From the NCBI RefSeq assembly GCF_000006565.2, contig NC_031476.1, positions 6,039,400 through 6,103,399 of the forward strand: a stretch of 64,000 nucleotides of DNA, in the 5' to 3' direction. The position numbers and the translations under genes were made by a program. Below the pieces are notes generated by a model, which saw only the letters and a list, made by a program, of their open reading frames with translations, did no database searches and was not told the origin of the DNA. Positions 50,819 through 63,658 of this stretch are shown here, in pieces. The DNA is from Toxoplasma gondii ME49. Its lineage: Eukaryota > Apicomplexa > Conoidasida > Eucoccidiorida > Sarcocystidae. Numbering within the stretch: position 1 is the first letter of the stretch; every line of letters begins with the position of its first letter.

Positions 50819-53526
50819 CCACATGTCCGAAGCACGAATACGCATATCCGGATTTCTTGTGTATCTCTCGACAAAGACGGCTTAGTCCTTCGTCTCTGAC
50901 TTCCAGCTTCCTTTTCGTTTCGTGGTTTGTGCTTCCCTCTTTCGCGTCCATGTTCACCTGGTGGATTAATCCTTAAGCGTGTGCTATGATACCGTTTTTG
51001 TGTTTCACTGGAGGATGGTCCACCACAGTGAAGCGAGAAACTACCGGGCATGGGTTCTTCTCATAGTGCTCAAATGATCGAGAACGAAAGGCCTTTCTCT
51101 ATCTCAGAGTTCCCCACCTTGGTATCCGTTCGAAGGGCAGTCACCTCGAAAGCAGAGTTCTTCTGTTGCCGCCGAACTGTTTGCAAACGTGAAGAATGTA
51201 ACTTGCATGCAGGGACCCTAGTTGTCTCCAGTACTCTCCCATCAGGGTGATTTCTTTCCTCTTCCTCCCTGCTCCTCAAAATCCGAGAAGGCTCGAAGTG
51301 TAGAGCAACGCATTCTGTCATTTCCGCCCAAGCTTTTCTTTCTCCTGCACCCGCTGGTGTGCCGAGCAAAACCTTAACCCCGCATAAGCTTACGAAAAAT
51401 TTGTGTTTTGAGACTTCCACTGCGCCTCTGTGCCGATCAGTACCTGGCTTGATATCGGACACATCGTGCAAACGGAAACCCATGTCGTTCTCTACAAACA
51501 GATGTGATTCTACATAAATGCCAACGAATGCATGCTTGCGTCTATCGAGAGATGTAGTTATATACTCATCTCCATGTCTATGCTTGTATATATCGGCCAA
51601 CAGCGCGAATATGGAGAGGGTGAGCAAAGGCGAGAGAGAGAGACAAGAACCCGATATACTCTAGACAAAGGCAACGGTGACGTAGGTCGGTGTGGTAAAA
51701 AATGGCGCAGGGCTTGACAGGGTGGCTAACCTCAAGGGGAGGAAAACCTACGGTGTGTAGGAAACGAAGACTCCACGAAAGCCACCGTGTTTTCTCAAAC
51801 ACACATTATCCTTCCCTTCTCTCCTTTTTCTCCTTTTTCTCCTTTTTCTCGACGTCACGAGGAACACCTCGCAGGTGGAGCTGGAGCTGTTTATGTCTCA
51901 CTTTCGTCGTCAGTGTCGCGCTCCCTCTGCGACTCTTCAAGGTTTTTTCGGTAGAGGAAACGTGATCTCTCTCTCAAGAGTAGCGCGCGACAGCGACAAA
52001 CAAGAGGTCAAGCGAAACCGTCTGTAAAAGTGGTGATGACTGTCGCTCTATTACATGTAGATGCACGGACACAGTTCCGCCCAATAACTGGACTGTCGAG
52101 TTGTCTCGGAGGTCGAGCCTGCCTCTGGACCGCACCCAAACTTTTCCGAGATGCCTTCCGCAAAAAACTCTCCAAACAGCCGCGCCTCGACAGACGTGGA
52201 AACAGAGATGTGTTCAGGGTGCGCTTCCGTGACAACGCAGAAAACCAACGGGGAAAAATCCAGATGTCCCTGGACTTCCACTTCCAAGCTCGTCGATCTT
52301 CTATCGATCTCTGCCTCTTTTCTCACGCGCCTCGCTACGCCCCCCTTTCGGGCGCTCCACAAGCTGCTGTGCAGAAGGTCAGGCATATTATCCGCAGAGA
52401 TTTTCGCCGTTTTCGAAGAAATCCCTTCAAAGCATGACTCCAGTTTATGATCTATGACTTTTTTCTCGCGAGTTGGTGGAGGTAAGCGCCTCTTGGAGGC
52501 CACAAATTATTTTTCCCTCTGCTCTTTGTAGAGAATCGACACCGCGACAACTGCCGGAAGGTCGCGAAAGAACAGCGGGCAGAAAAGAGTTCACTGCTTC
52601 TCGTTTTTTCTTGCGGCAGAAGGCTTTTGCTCATTTGGTTTCCTACATTATCTGCCCGTTACCTGTGTCCTGTTTTTCGCTCCTGCTTTCGAGTTAAGCG
52701 TCTGCCTCCAGCGCCTGCGTGCCTGGAGGTCGAGAGTCCTTTCAGCTATTCGAAAGTGGGTTTCAAAAGCAAGAGAACAGAGACCACCCGTTTTTCCGTT
52801 TTCCTACTCGTTGTTTACTCTCGCTTCTCCCGCGTCTTCAGAGAAACACCTGTCGCTGCAGAGTCCTCGGGAGTCTCAGCTCGATTCGTCAAGGAGAGAG
52901 AGACGCTAGGAAGTTCGACAGATCTTTGCGGAGTCAAAAAGGAATGTGCAAACGCGTAAATTCCTACTTTTTCCGTTTAACTTTCTCAACACAGATGCCG
53001 GAAGTCCACAGTGGAGACGGAACGCCTCAAGCACTGGGGTTTGAGAGACAGAGAAAAAAGAAGGCGACTCGCAGGGCGAGAGAGGGGAACGAGAGGTTTG
53101 AGAGGGAAGAACGAATCCGAGGGAGAGGAGTCAAAAGATCCAATAACACGGTCTGAGGGAAGGCTACGGTGAGGAAGAATCGAGCAGCGAGAGACGAGGA
53201 CCGATTTGCTTTTTCAGTGCGCCTCTGTCTCGTTTGAAGTAGGTCTTCTGCCCTCTCTTGAGCATTGGCCTCTGATGATGGGCGACGAAACGGGGAGGAC
53301 TCAAACCAGCGAGACTGTTCGTCCTCAACCTGAGGCAGAGTTCCGCGCTCATTGAAGAAGGTTGCCTCTTTTCTCTTCACGCAGAGCCTCGAAAACGTCC
53401 AAGACGGCTCTAGGTAAAGAATGGCTCGGGGTGCGCCTCCCGCGTAGAAGAGCCTCGCGGGGGCGGTCCAATGCCTTCTCGCTCTCGTCTGAGGTCGCTC
53501 GACGCCTACGAGAAAAGGCGAGAAGC
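50819..53526. other. Region between the giant gene and the IPMK-like gene; possible upstream exons
   Basis: The left part should be 3' UTR of the giant gene. Two places look potentially coding on the plus strand. One is 52151-52450, opening at an ATG with a Leu-rich helical tail. The other is an ATG exon-like stretch starting at 52995 directly after TTTCTCAACACAG. Either could be a 5' exon of the next gene, but I could not phase them into it. A TTTTTCTCC tandem run lies at about 51819-51850. The minus-strand frame 51070-51627 has no ATG start and no motif. Confidence 0.35.
51819..51850. repeat. Short pyrimidine tandem repeat (CTCCTTTTT)n
   Basis: Three to four copies of a 9-bp pyrimidine unit lie in noncoding DNA after the giant gene. 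It could act as a polypyrimidine tract, but no exon follows it. Confidence 0.6.
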
Positions 53527-56500
53527 ATGCGTCTCTCCCAACAGACAACAATGACGCCTGCAGCGACAGCCACTCCGCGACCAGAGACCGTTGGCGTCTC
53601 AGGTCACAGGACTCAGCGGCGGCAGCAGGGTGTCTCTCCTCGTTCTCCCAAGTCGAGGCTCGACAGGGAGATTCCTCAGATCCTCGCTTCTTCTCTCCCC
53701 GGGTGTGCGGCCTCGGCTTCGTCTCCGGCCGCTTTGGAGAAGGGCGCAGCTGTCGCTGTCTCCTCTCACGAACATGAACGAGACCGGCGAGGCTCGCTGG
53801 AGCCTCGAGTCCAAGACACTAGCCGTGGAGTCGGAGACAGGGCGACGGACTTGCCCCGCTGCCGGAGACTGGACAGCGACACCGGCGGTCCGCGCGACAA
53901 TGCAGTCTGCGACCCTGGCTATGCATGCACAACGTGTGAGGTGAAGGACTACGAATCAGGCTCTTCTCCTTCTCTCTTCTCCTTCGAGTTCCCCTCTGTT
54001 TCTTCCGCAGTTTCGGACTCTTCATCTGCTGTCTCGTTTTCTTCTACCGCTGTCGCTTCTAACGGTCCTTCCTCCTTTTCCTCGTCTTCTTCCTTTTCTG
54101 TCGGCTGCTCTTCTTCGTCCTGCAGCTCTGCCGCTTCGCCCATTTCTTCGTCGTATTCTACCTTGTGTCCTTCGTCCAAGATCGCGTCGTTCATCGTGTC
54201 TCCTTCCTCTTCCTCGCACTCTCTGATCTCTCTTCAGACGGCGGTCGCCTCCTGCGACTCGCTCTCCGATGCTTTGCCGAGCGCGGTCGCGGAGGCGCGG
54301 CCTCCGTCTGTCGATGCATGCGACGGCTCCTCAGGCGACCTGTTGCATGCAGAGGCTTCTGCGGCTTCTGACGGGAGATGCCAGCGTATCTCCTTTGTGA
54401 AAACGAAGGGAGTCCCAGAGCCTGTCAGAGAAGAGGAAGCGAGGGACGGACGTGACGAGGAAGTAGACGACCGTCGCGGGCGGCGATCTCCGCAGAAATT
54501 TGACGGCGAGGTCATCTCGCAGGGAAGAAGTCTTTCCTCGACTTCTCTCCGCTGTCGTCCATCTCGAGTGCCCTCCCCCTCAAGGCATTCGCCATCGCCT
54601 CCCTCAGATCAGGCCGAGCCTCGGCAAAACGCCCGCGCCGAGACTCAGGAACTCTCGGCGGGGAAGTTCGAGAGCGACCAGGCAACCGCGCGAGAACTGC
54701 CCCGTCGCCTCACGTCCACCCCCGCATATGCCGACGACCGTAAGGCCTCTTCTCTGCTCGATGCGCCTGCCGAAAACAAAGCGCCCTCCCTCCATTCTCC
54801 TCCTATCCTGTCGTCTTGTTCGTCGTCTTCTCCGCGCCATGCGTCTTCTGCATCGGACCAAGAGGCGCGCGCGTCTCGCTTCTCTGTGGGCGGGGGCGAC
54901 GGCCCCCGCGCTTCGCCTTTTTCTCAGAGTCCTGGCGGTTCGCGTTCTCCACGCTTGCCGCTGCCTGCGTCGTGTCACCTGAAGTCGAAGTCATGGCTCT
55001 CGTCGCTCGGCTCCGCGGTGCAGACTTCCTTCGTCTCTCCCTCCTTCTCCTGTGCGACCACTGGAGAAGACGAAGAGATGGAAACGGAAGCGCCTTGCAC
55101 AGTTTCGCCGCCGTCGCTCTTCGCGCGTTTTGCGGACAACTTCCTCCCCTGCTTCAGAAAAGGACCCGACCGCAATCGTGCTTGCAGCGAACTCGTGCGA
55201 CATCTCCAGACTGGCTTCGTTGGGAAAAGGCGAGACTTCTTCGCGGCCGCTTTCTGGGGACCTGTACGCCCAATCGCTCCACACGGAATCGATCATCGTA
55301 ACCACAGCTCATCCGAGGGAGGGCAGAAAAACGTACATTAGGCTCCAGTCCACATGCCAGGCCATGTTCTGTGGCGCCTGGCCTGCCCGCCGTGTTTCGT
55401 GTATCAACGAAAGTGGAGTCCCGAGGAGAGCTAAAAGTCTGCCCGACAGTCCGCCCAACCACACTGTGTCGACACTGTGTCGACATCGTACAGATATGCA
55501 TGATTGTAGTCGATCCGAGAAGCCCAGACCCAACGTCTCCGGTCCACTGCAAAAGACTCGAGTTTTACCTACGCAGGCCGGACGCAAACGGCGTCCGTTC
55601 AGTCTCTAAACAGCGACCAGGTCAATTGATAGGCAAAGGGATAGGTTGATAGACAGGGCAACGGGTGCATGGACCAAGAGATAGGTACATAGACCGAGAG
55701 ATAGGCCGAAAATAGATTGCTAGATCTACGTAGAAAGACTGAAATAGACAGGTAGATAGATAAACAGATATATAAACATGCATAGATCGAGAAGCACACT
55801 GCTGTGCTCTGTCTCGTGTTTGCGTTCCAACTCTGCACAGCGCCGTGGATCTTTCGACGCAAGTCTACAGCGATCCTAGACACAGACGCAGATAGCGAAC
55901 CTGACAGAGAGATTGTTTTACCGAGACATCTGAATATTCTGCTGAAGAATGTTTCTGGTTTTCTAACGTCGTGTTTCTGGTCTTCCTTCTGTGGCCACCC
56001 TCAGGTCCCGCCAGTGCTTCTAGTGCCTCTCGAGCTTCTGTGCGACCCCGCGGCATTTGCCGAGCAGCTGTTCGCCTTCCCGTCTTCGCGCTTCGCGAGG
56101 ATTCCTGCCCTCGTCGACGCCGAAGGCTACCTCTACCGTTATGTCCCCGAGTACAACGTCAGGGAGCTGGAGTTCTTTCAGCTTGTTCAGCTCGCCTACG
56201 ACCGCGTCTGCGCCGGCTGGTCTTCGGCACGGCCTGCGCACGGCTCCCCAGAGAAATGCACGGGGCAGGAAGCAGTGAGGAGACTCGCAGTCGAAAACGA
56301 GATGGGCGACGACCAGCTTTCCATTGTCGTAGAAAGCGACAGGCGAGACGAGTCTCCCGCAAGTCCCTGCAGGCATCACAGTGCCTCCGAGCGCTTGCAA
56401 GGCCGACCCCATGGTCGACTGTCACGGAGCGCAGGGTCTGCGAGGCACGACGCTCAGGAGGAGACACCGAGGCCGTTCGAGAGCTTCGCGGATTGGACAG

Positions 56501-59500
56501 CTGAAGAGCAGCTTGAAGCTCAACAGAACGAAGTGGAGAAGCGCCAGGGGACAGAGAGACAGGGAAGGCCTACGCGCGCGGAGCTCGCAGCTCAAGAGGA
56601 CGATGGTTCCCCGGCGGCCTGGGTTCGCCGCCTCGTTTCCAAAGGGAGAGACGCAGGTGCCGAGGTGGCTCAAGACGTCCAGAGACACGTGAGAAAAAGG
56701 CTTCAGAAACTCGGGGATTGTCGCGTATAATGCGTTTCTTCCCTGTTTGTTTCCACCGTTTCCACCTGTCTTTGAAGGTGCCGGTTTCTGGCCCTTTAGT
56801 AGAGAAGCGTGTGTTCTGCGAGTCGTTCTTTACACTTTCTCTGCATTCCCGTCGTCTCGCTCTCAAGCTTTGTCTCCAGGTTTTTCAGCCATGCAGGCGC
56901 GTCAGCCGATTGCTGCGCTCAGACCCGCGTCGCTCTCACTGTTGCGTGTGAAGCGACGCCTCTTTCAATGCACGGTTGAACAAGGCACTGGCAATGCGTT
57001 GTCTACTGCTCGCGAGTGACTGCGGTGTGAACGTCTCGGTCTCGGGGTCGTGAGGACTTTTTTGGGGGAGTCTTGGCGAACTCTGTCTCTCCACGTCCGC
57101 TGTGGCTGTTCGTTCTGTCTCCAGCTTCGTCGCGCCACTTCGTTTTTCACAACTGTCTCCGAGTCTTTCTCGCGAAGCGGGGTTTCCCCTCCGCTCTTTC
57201 CGTCCAAAGAGTCCTTCGAGGACTCCGACGCCGACGAAGAAATTGTCGACTGCGGCGCGACCGACCTGCACTCAAGTGCCTCACTCTCTTCTCCTTCGTC
57301 TTCCCCGTCTTCTTCTCGCTCGGCGTCTCCCCTTCACAGTCGAGCGTCCACGGATCCTCGACGGAAGAGACGCAAAGGCGAGGCCGCCACGGGCGAACAA
57401 GGCAACGAACGAGACGAAGCAGGAGCAGAGGGAGGAGAACGAACAGTAGAGGAAGGAGAAGACGAGAAGGAAGGAGCCTGGGGGAGGGTGTCTGCGGGGC
57501 GCGGTCGAGGGAGACGGGAGCATGGTAAGGCGACGAGAAGTGACGTTGAAATGAATCTAAAATCAGAGGGAAGCGGATCTTCAGCAGATACCAGGGTCGC
57601 GAAGGCGCCAGCCGAGTCATGGTTCTCTGCTTTGCCGACACACGCAGATTTTCCGTTGGTGGGCGATCGGCTGGACGGCCTTCGGAGCGAAGTGGCGAGA
57701 CGCTTGTCAGGACTTCGGTCGTGGACGCGGTCTTTTCAAAGCGAAGGCGCCTCTCCCCAGGCTACCGGCGAAGCGCACGGAGCGCGGGAGAACTGCCTGG
57801 GACTTGCCCATGGCCCAGGTGACGTCGTGGAGCCGCGCTCGCCACGATCCCGGGAGACGCGTGACGATGCAGCAGGTAGCCAAGGCCGTCCGGAGACTCA
57901 GGTGCGAGAGGGAGCAACAAGGAACGCTTTGTTGGGGCCGTCTCGCTCTTCTCAGTCTCTCTCCGCGCCGGCGTCTCCCCTGTCTTGGCATGGACGAGAG
58001 CCGCAAATGGAGCAACAAGGTTGCAGTTTCGACGAACGGCGTCCGACAGCGGAACCGCCCGTGAACGGCGGCCCCCGAGACTCTGCTTCAAGCGCCAATG
58101 TTGCGGACGAGCCTCAGGACGAGGCGCGACGGCTCTGCCTTTCTTTGGCTTTCTTGAAGCAAAACCAACTCATTCCAGAATTCGCAGGTCTCGCGCGGGT
58201 GCGCCCAGGCGCCGTCCAGCTTCAGGACGAACAGCGGCGCCGTCTCGCACGCGTGTACGCGGCGGAGGAGGCGAGGAAGAGCGACTTGCACGAGGTCGAA
58301 GACAGACAAGGACGGCGCGTCGCGGAGCGCCCGAGAACCTCGGCCACCAGGCAAAGGCCTCTCCCCAACCCCGGTACGTCGCGCAGAAAAGCGTCAGGCG
58401 CAACAAACGGGAGGCGGAGTTCACAGGTGTGTCGAGTGTCAAGACGCAAAAAAGGCGAGACACCACACAGTCCCAAGTTCGATCACGAGAACGTTTGTTG
58501 TTTCCCCGCTCCCTGTCTGCGAGTCGACACAGACTCGCGTCACTGCGACTGTTGGCCTGCCCGTCGCTTTGTTCGCATGCACTCGACGCTTGTCTTTGCT
58601 TGTCGCTGCAGCCTTCGAGTCAGCCGTGGACCTCGCGTTTTCACCCTTCGTCTTCTCACCCGAGGCTCTGCATGCGTGCGACGACGCGCGAGAACGCGAA
58701 GAAGTCGGCGAGCCGACAACTCTCTGGGAGAGGCTTGACGACGTCCGGGAGGCTGGGACGCGAGGCTGCGAAGAAGGGATCAAGCGCGGGGGTCTCCTCA
58801 TGCTTCGAGTAAGGATTCACAGACGCGCGTGTGCGCTTGCCTCGCGCTGCAGCCTTTGAGTGCCGTGGCGACTTCTTGTCTGTGTCTGTTGCTTCTTCAT
58901 GGAGGTCTGTCGAATCTTCTGTTTCTCGTCTGATGCGCGCCCAAGCGTCTCCACTCACGCAGGCGTATCTCCTCCGTATGCGCCAAGACTCGCAGGTCTG
59001 TTTGAACAGGCAGGCGCCAGTGGGGTCGGTACGGGTGTCGAGTGGACTGAGAGCACTCTCGCGTCTGGAACAGCATCAAATGTCAGCTTGAGTCTGCGAA
59101 GTCTCTGCGACGCGCTGGACTTCCGGTGCTGTGGGACAAACCCAGGCGATCTGTAGGCTGTGGTTGGTTCTGTTCTTTTTCATTGAGGAGTAGAAAGGTC
59201 CCTGCAACTGAGAAGTCAGACGGACAGAATGAATGTGGACTTCAAGGGCACCAGGTCAAGACACGCGCTGTGCGTGAAGTTGGCTCATTGCCTCTTATTG
59301 ATCTACGTCTTTGTGCATCTCCGACTCAACCTCCTCTCTCCCGGTTGCTCTTCTTGGGAAGCCACTCTTCCTCTCTGCCTCAGCTTTCTCCTTTTTCGTT
59401 TGTTTTCTCTGTCTTGCTTTGTCTCTCTCTCTCGTGTCTCCTCTCTGTTCTCTTCTCCCCTTCACAGGTCTCTTCGCGCTGCTGTGTTCTTTCGCTTCTC

Positions 59501-62500
59501 GTCTCCCCTGTCCTCTTCGCCCCATTGGTGGCTGGCCTCGTTCTCTGGTCCCTGCAGCTTCAGTTCCCCCTGCAGCAGCTCTCGATTCCGTGCGTCCTCC
59601 AGCTGAAGCTCGGGAGAAGCTTTCTCGGCTCGCATGCAGGCGACCCTGCGGCGAATGTTCGCGAGGTCGCGGACTCCCTCGACCTCACACGGCGACGCCT
59701 CGCGGTGCTGCAAATGCGCCAGCGAGTCAAAGAAGCCTTATTCGAGGCCTACGAGCCTGAGACAGCCACCAAGTTGCTCACGGTAGGTCGCAGCGAAAAG
59801 CGCAAGACGACGCGACAGCAAAGCTGCGACAGGGCAGGTCGCACCGCCCTTGCTTTGTGCCCTCGGATTCCTCTCAGTAGAATACATCAACGGTCTCACG
59901 CTGCAACGGGGTCTCGAACTATGCCTGTGTGAACTCATTTCGCGCAACGCTCACAGCGGCTTCGCGAGTTCTTCGGAGACACCCTTCAGAGGCGTTGACG
60001 CTGGCATCTCGACGAAGGCTCGCCTTAAGCTGGCGCTCGAGCAGAGCTCAAGGCCGGTCAGGACGCAGTCGAGGGGAGACGGGAGTGAGGCCACAGGCAG
60101 CGACAAAGGGGGAAGAAGCGTCGGGTGGCCGCCCTCCGGAAGACTCCGACAAAACGGACGGACCAAGGCAGAAAGAAAGGCGCCTTGTTGCGCGTTTCGC
60201 GGCAGGCGCTGACAGACAGTCGTGCGCCTCCTGAAGTTCCTCAATTGCTCACTCAACATGTGTGTGGTCTGCATCTGGTTGCGGCGCGAGAGCGCTCCTC
60301 GCTGGGTCGGCGGTCAAGCTGTCGTCGAACGACGAGCAGAGAGTGACAGAGGAAACTGTGTTTGAGAATGCGTTGAAGAGAGCGAAGGGGGAAAACGGAG
60401 GGAAATGGCAGCTCGAAAGGACCATGTCAACGCATGACTTTTGTGTGAGTGAACAGGTGTAAATGGTGTGTCTCTGCACTCGTCGCTTGGCCGCCTCGGA
60501 CGCTTCTTCGCGACGCGGCTCTGACTTCTCCATCCCCTGCCTGGTGACAGCGCCTGTGCTGAAACCTCGGCGGCAGTAGTCGCCGCTTCTAGTGGCCATG
60601 TGTCTATCCCCATGCCGCCTGTTTCGGGATCAGGTCTTCTGTGCTTCCTTTTGTGTACCGGGGCTCGCTTGCCTTCGCTTCATTGGATTTCTGTTCTCAG
60701 AATCTCTCTCCTGCCGATGTTGGCCTCGGAGATGCTGCTCCCTTCCTCTCCGTTGAGCAGCTGCAGAATCTGTTCAAGAGCTGGCGACAGGAAGAGGTAA
60801 AGGCGTCCACAAGTGATTGCATTCCGATCCTGACCGCTGTATCTCGGGCGCGTCTTCTCCATCGCTGTCTCTCGCGTGCTCTGCGTACGACGGCTGTCTC
60901 CGTTCTTTGTCTCCTTTGCTGAGACTGAATTGGTGTGTCTCGACCTTCGCACGCGCCGCTTCACGTCGATTCGCCTTTGTTCAAGTGACTCTTTCATTTG
61001 TCGAGCTGCTCTGTGGCATGTCTGCTCATCTCTGCTCCCCAGAAAATACAGACCACAGCGCAAGCTTCTCTCGCCTTTCGCCTCACGTATGCCACCTTCA
61101 CAGAAAGCTCCCAAAGTCGAGTAAGAACTCCAGTCGCTCCGTCTGCATGGTTGTCTACTCAAAATACCGTTTCCTGTATCGTGATAGGATTTTTCTCTCA
61201 CGCTTGCCTGTGTGGTACGCACCAGGGTCCCCATGTACCCCACAAATAGATAAATAAAGGCAGAAAGCGGTAGATGTAGGCAAGCATCTAAGTGCATAAC
61301 TATAAATATATATACATATATGTGAGTGTGAATTTCGCTGCAAAGAAAGATCTTCAAATCCTAAACCAGTAGTTGTAGTTGCATCTGACGTGGGCGGCAT
61401 TTCACGGAGATAATTTTTTTCATGGACTGAACCTATTTCTAGATCGCAGGTCCTCTGTACGATGATACAACAACGACTTTCCTAGCGTGTAAATGAAGTA
61501 CGTGGTAAACGCTAAACGCTCATGTGTTGCCTCTGTTTTCTCCCATTTCGTTTGTTTTTCTCAGGTTTTCGATGGAGTGAGGCGTGCGACGTTCGATCGC
61601 TTTCAGTGTGCGGGCATGGATGCATCCCAAGCTCTTGAGCTTCTTCACCGGTGGGTGTCACTGCTCTGCCTTTTCTCTCTCTCTCGTCCATCTCGCAGTC
61701 GGTCGATCTATCAGATGTTTCTGTGCTTCTTCTCCTCTCCTCTCCGTTCGCTCCTTCTTTTCTCCTGCATGACCTTTCGGTTTCTTCGGGCATCTCTTTG
61801 GCATCTCGTTCTCCGTCCTGTTGGATGCCCATGCCTCTTCTCGTCGTTGGCTGCTCTGCACTCTCGACCTCCTGCCTCTTTGTTCGTCTCTGCTATCTCG
61901 GGGCTTCGACGAACCGCCACCTCTATACGTTTGCCGCACTCCTGCCTGTTGTCTCCGACATTCCCGAATTCTTCTCTCTTCGTTGATTCTGCCGTTTCCT
62001 CCACTCCCGTCTCTCGTTTCCGCCGTCGCTTCTCCCCCCTTTTGCTGGCGAGTGCTGCTCGGCTCTCTTGTGTCGTCTGTCCTCTGTCGGGACTGTACGA
62101 GGATTAATTGTGTCTGTCTGTGCATCGATGTTGCGACTCGGTTATATATTTCGTAGGCGTGGACTTCTGGGCTAAACATCCCCTTCGTCCCACGGTCTTG
62201 AGTGCACACCCGCCCCCGCGCGTGCATCTCTCGCGTGCGTTGTGTCTCTGTTTTCTCCAGGTTTCTTTCGCTTCATCGCCAGGTGGCGAGCGTCTGTGTC
62301 GCGAAGCTGTCGGCGTTGATCGAGTGGCTTCGTCACGAGCCTTTTTTTCTCTTCTACTCCACCTCGTTGTTCCTCTTTGTCGACCTCAGTGACCCAGTCT
62401 CGAGTGCTGACTGCCGGTGGACCTCGTTCGCCCACGCAGTCCGTCGCCAGGGGCAGAACCTGCACACTCCCCCTCACGAAACGAACGAGCGAACCGCGCC

Positions 62501-62627
62501 AGAGGAACGTTTTCTGGGGCGGCAGAGAGACCGCGGATACACGAGACTCGACGAAGTCAACGCGGGCGTCGTGGAGGGTCTCGAAACGATTCGACAGGTC
62601 GCGCGAGACTGCTTGTGGGGAGCATAG
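53527..62627 (+). CDS. Large protein with C-terminal inositol polyphosphate multikinase-like domain, probable pseudokinase
   Basis: IPK-family enzymes phosphorylate inositol phosphates. Exons: first about 53527-55330 (5' end and donor unresolved; the frame is open from an acceptor at 53385), 56005-56688, 57125-58373, 58612-58808, 59558-59782, 60701-60796, 61565-61650, 62261-62627. From exon 2 on, all phases agree. The first exon is Ser-rich and disordered. The kinase fold starts in exon 2 (EGYLYRYV, then VRELEFFQLVQLAYD, which matches RELEFY of IPMK) and is interrupted by an insert of several hundred residues. It resumes with LIPEFAGL, LLMLRLQ, IPCVLQLKLG (family PxxxDxKxG), FYSTSLFLFVD (family SSLL), CRWTSFAHAV (family RMIDFAH) and a terminal VVEGLETI (family GL..LI). 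The catalytic Asp of PxxxDxKxG is Gln, the metal-binding Asp of IDF is Ser, and the nucleotide Lys is Arg; the Lys of DxKxG remains. A further exon between 59783 and 60700 is possible. Length is about 1,570 aa. Confidence 0.75.
55620..55790. repeat. GATA/ATAG-rich degenerate simple repeat in intron
   Basis: Degenerate repeats of GATAG and ATAGAC type fill the middle of the intron before 56005. Noncoding and probably length-variable. Confidence 0.7.
61290..61325. repeat. AT-rich simple repeat in intron of IPMK-like gene
   Basis: ATATAT/ACATATAT tract within the 768-nt intron 60797-61564. It has no coding content. Confidence 0.65.
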
Positions 62628-63320
62628 GAGACAGCACGAGCAACCGCAGAAAGGCTGCGGACAGGTCGGAGTTGAAAGCCCTAGCGCGGGTCTCCGTCCA
62701 GTCACTTTCGAGTCCATTTCTTTCTTCGAGATGAGGAACACCGACAGGCGTTTGGACAGCACGGCTCGGAGGCGAGGGGAGAACAAACGGCGGGAGGTCT
62801 GCACTCCCCGCAAGCGCATTTGACATAGAGGATCGAAAAAAAGAGAAGGCCGCGCCAGACACGCAAACGAGATGGCAGCCTGGGGGCGGCGAATGCACGC
62901 TTGCCTCTCTGCTTAGACGAGATGAGAGACAGATTTTCCGAGTCGCTGCGAGCAGTTTCTGAAAGACCCTCTAGCCCCGCCAGGAGGCGCCGTGTTCTCT
63001 CTGGGCGTTGCTTCAGCTGAGCGTCTGGTTGCTCTCCAGCAAGCGAACTTCCCTTGGTTGCTTTCGGTGTCTCTCAAACCGGTGGACGAAACGCGCGGCG
63101 TATGGACACTCTTGTGCCGCTGCTCCTGCCGTGGAACCGTGTCGTTTTCGGGGAAAGTTCTCTACATAAATATATGCGGAGACCCAGTCTTATGTGGTCA
63201 CAGATGCAATCGCACACTCTCATTTATACACCGTACACAGATTCTACATAAATATGCATATATATATGTATATGTATTTGTGCGTATTTTTAGATGGAAA
63301 AATGCATTTGTGTGTGGGCA

Positions 63321-63352
<32 letters not shown>

Positions 63353-63658
63353 GGTATATATGAGTATACGCATATAGGCGAACTGGGGGCATGTTGATTC
63401 TTTGTTTATGCACGTGCATTTCAGCAGGTAGAGCGCAGGGTGCGTATCTTTGTAGAGCGTCATCCTCGCCGTTCGCTTTCTTAAGTCATCGTGGCAAGGT
63501 TTTCAGGCGTCCGACCCTCAGAAAGAGCGAAGAGCGTTTTGTTTTTGCTCTCTTCGTCTTGTTCAGAGTTTTGTGGAAACGCGTGCAGCGCTAAAGAAGC
63601 CGCTCGCACGTGGGGAGGCATGTGTTTCACGAAAACGATCTTCGTTTTCCGTTTTTAG
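62628..63658. other. 3' flank of the IPMK-like gene with TA microsatellites
   Basis: This stretch should contain the 3' UTR and the boundary with the next gene. It holds AT-rich runs at about 63237-63270 and a pure AT run at 63328-63352. The frame at 62992-63363 runs into the TA repeat and is not convincing as coding, although its first 40 codons are free of low complexity. Confidence 0.4.
63328..63352. repeat. (AT)n microsatellite
   Basis: Twenty-five bases of pure AT alternation, with degenerate AT-rich sequence on both sides. Noncoding. Confidence 0.9.

Noticed and set aside
51070..51627. Minus-strand frame of 185 codons after the giant gene
   Set aside because: It begins at TTG rather than ATG, has no family motif or splice extension, and lies where 3' UTR is expected.
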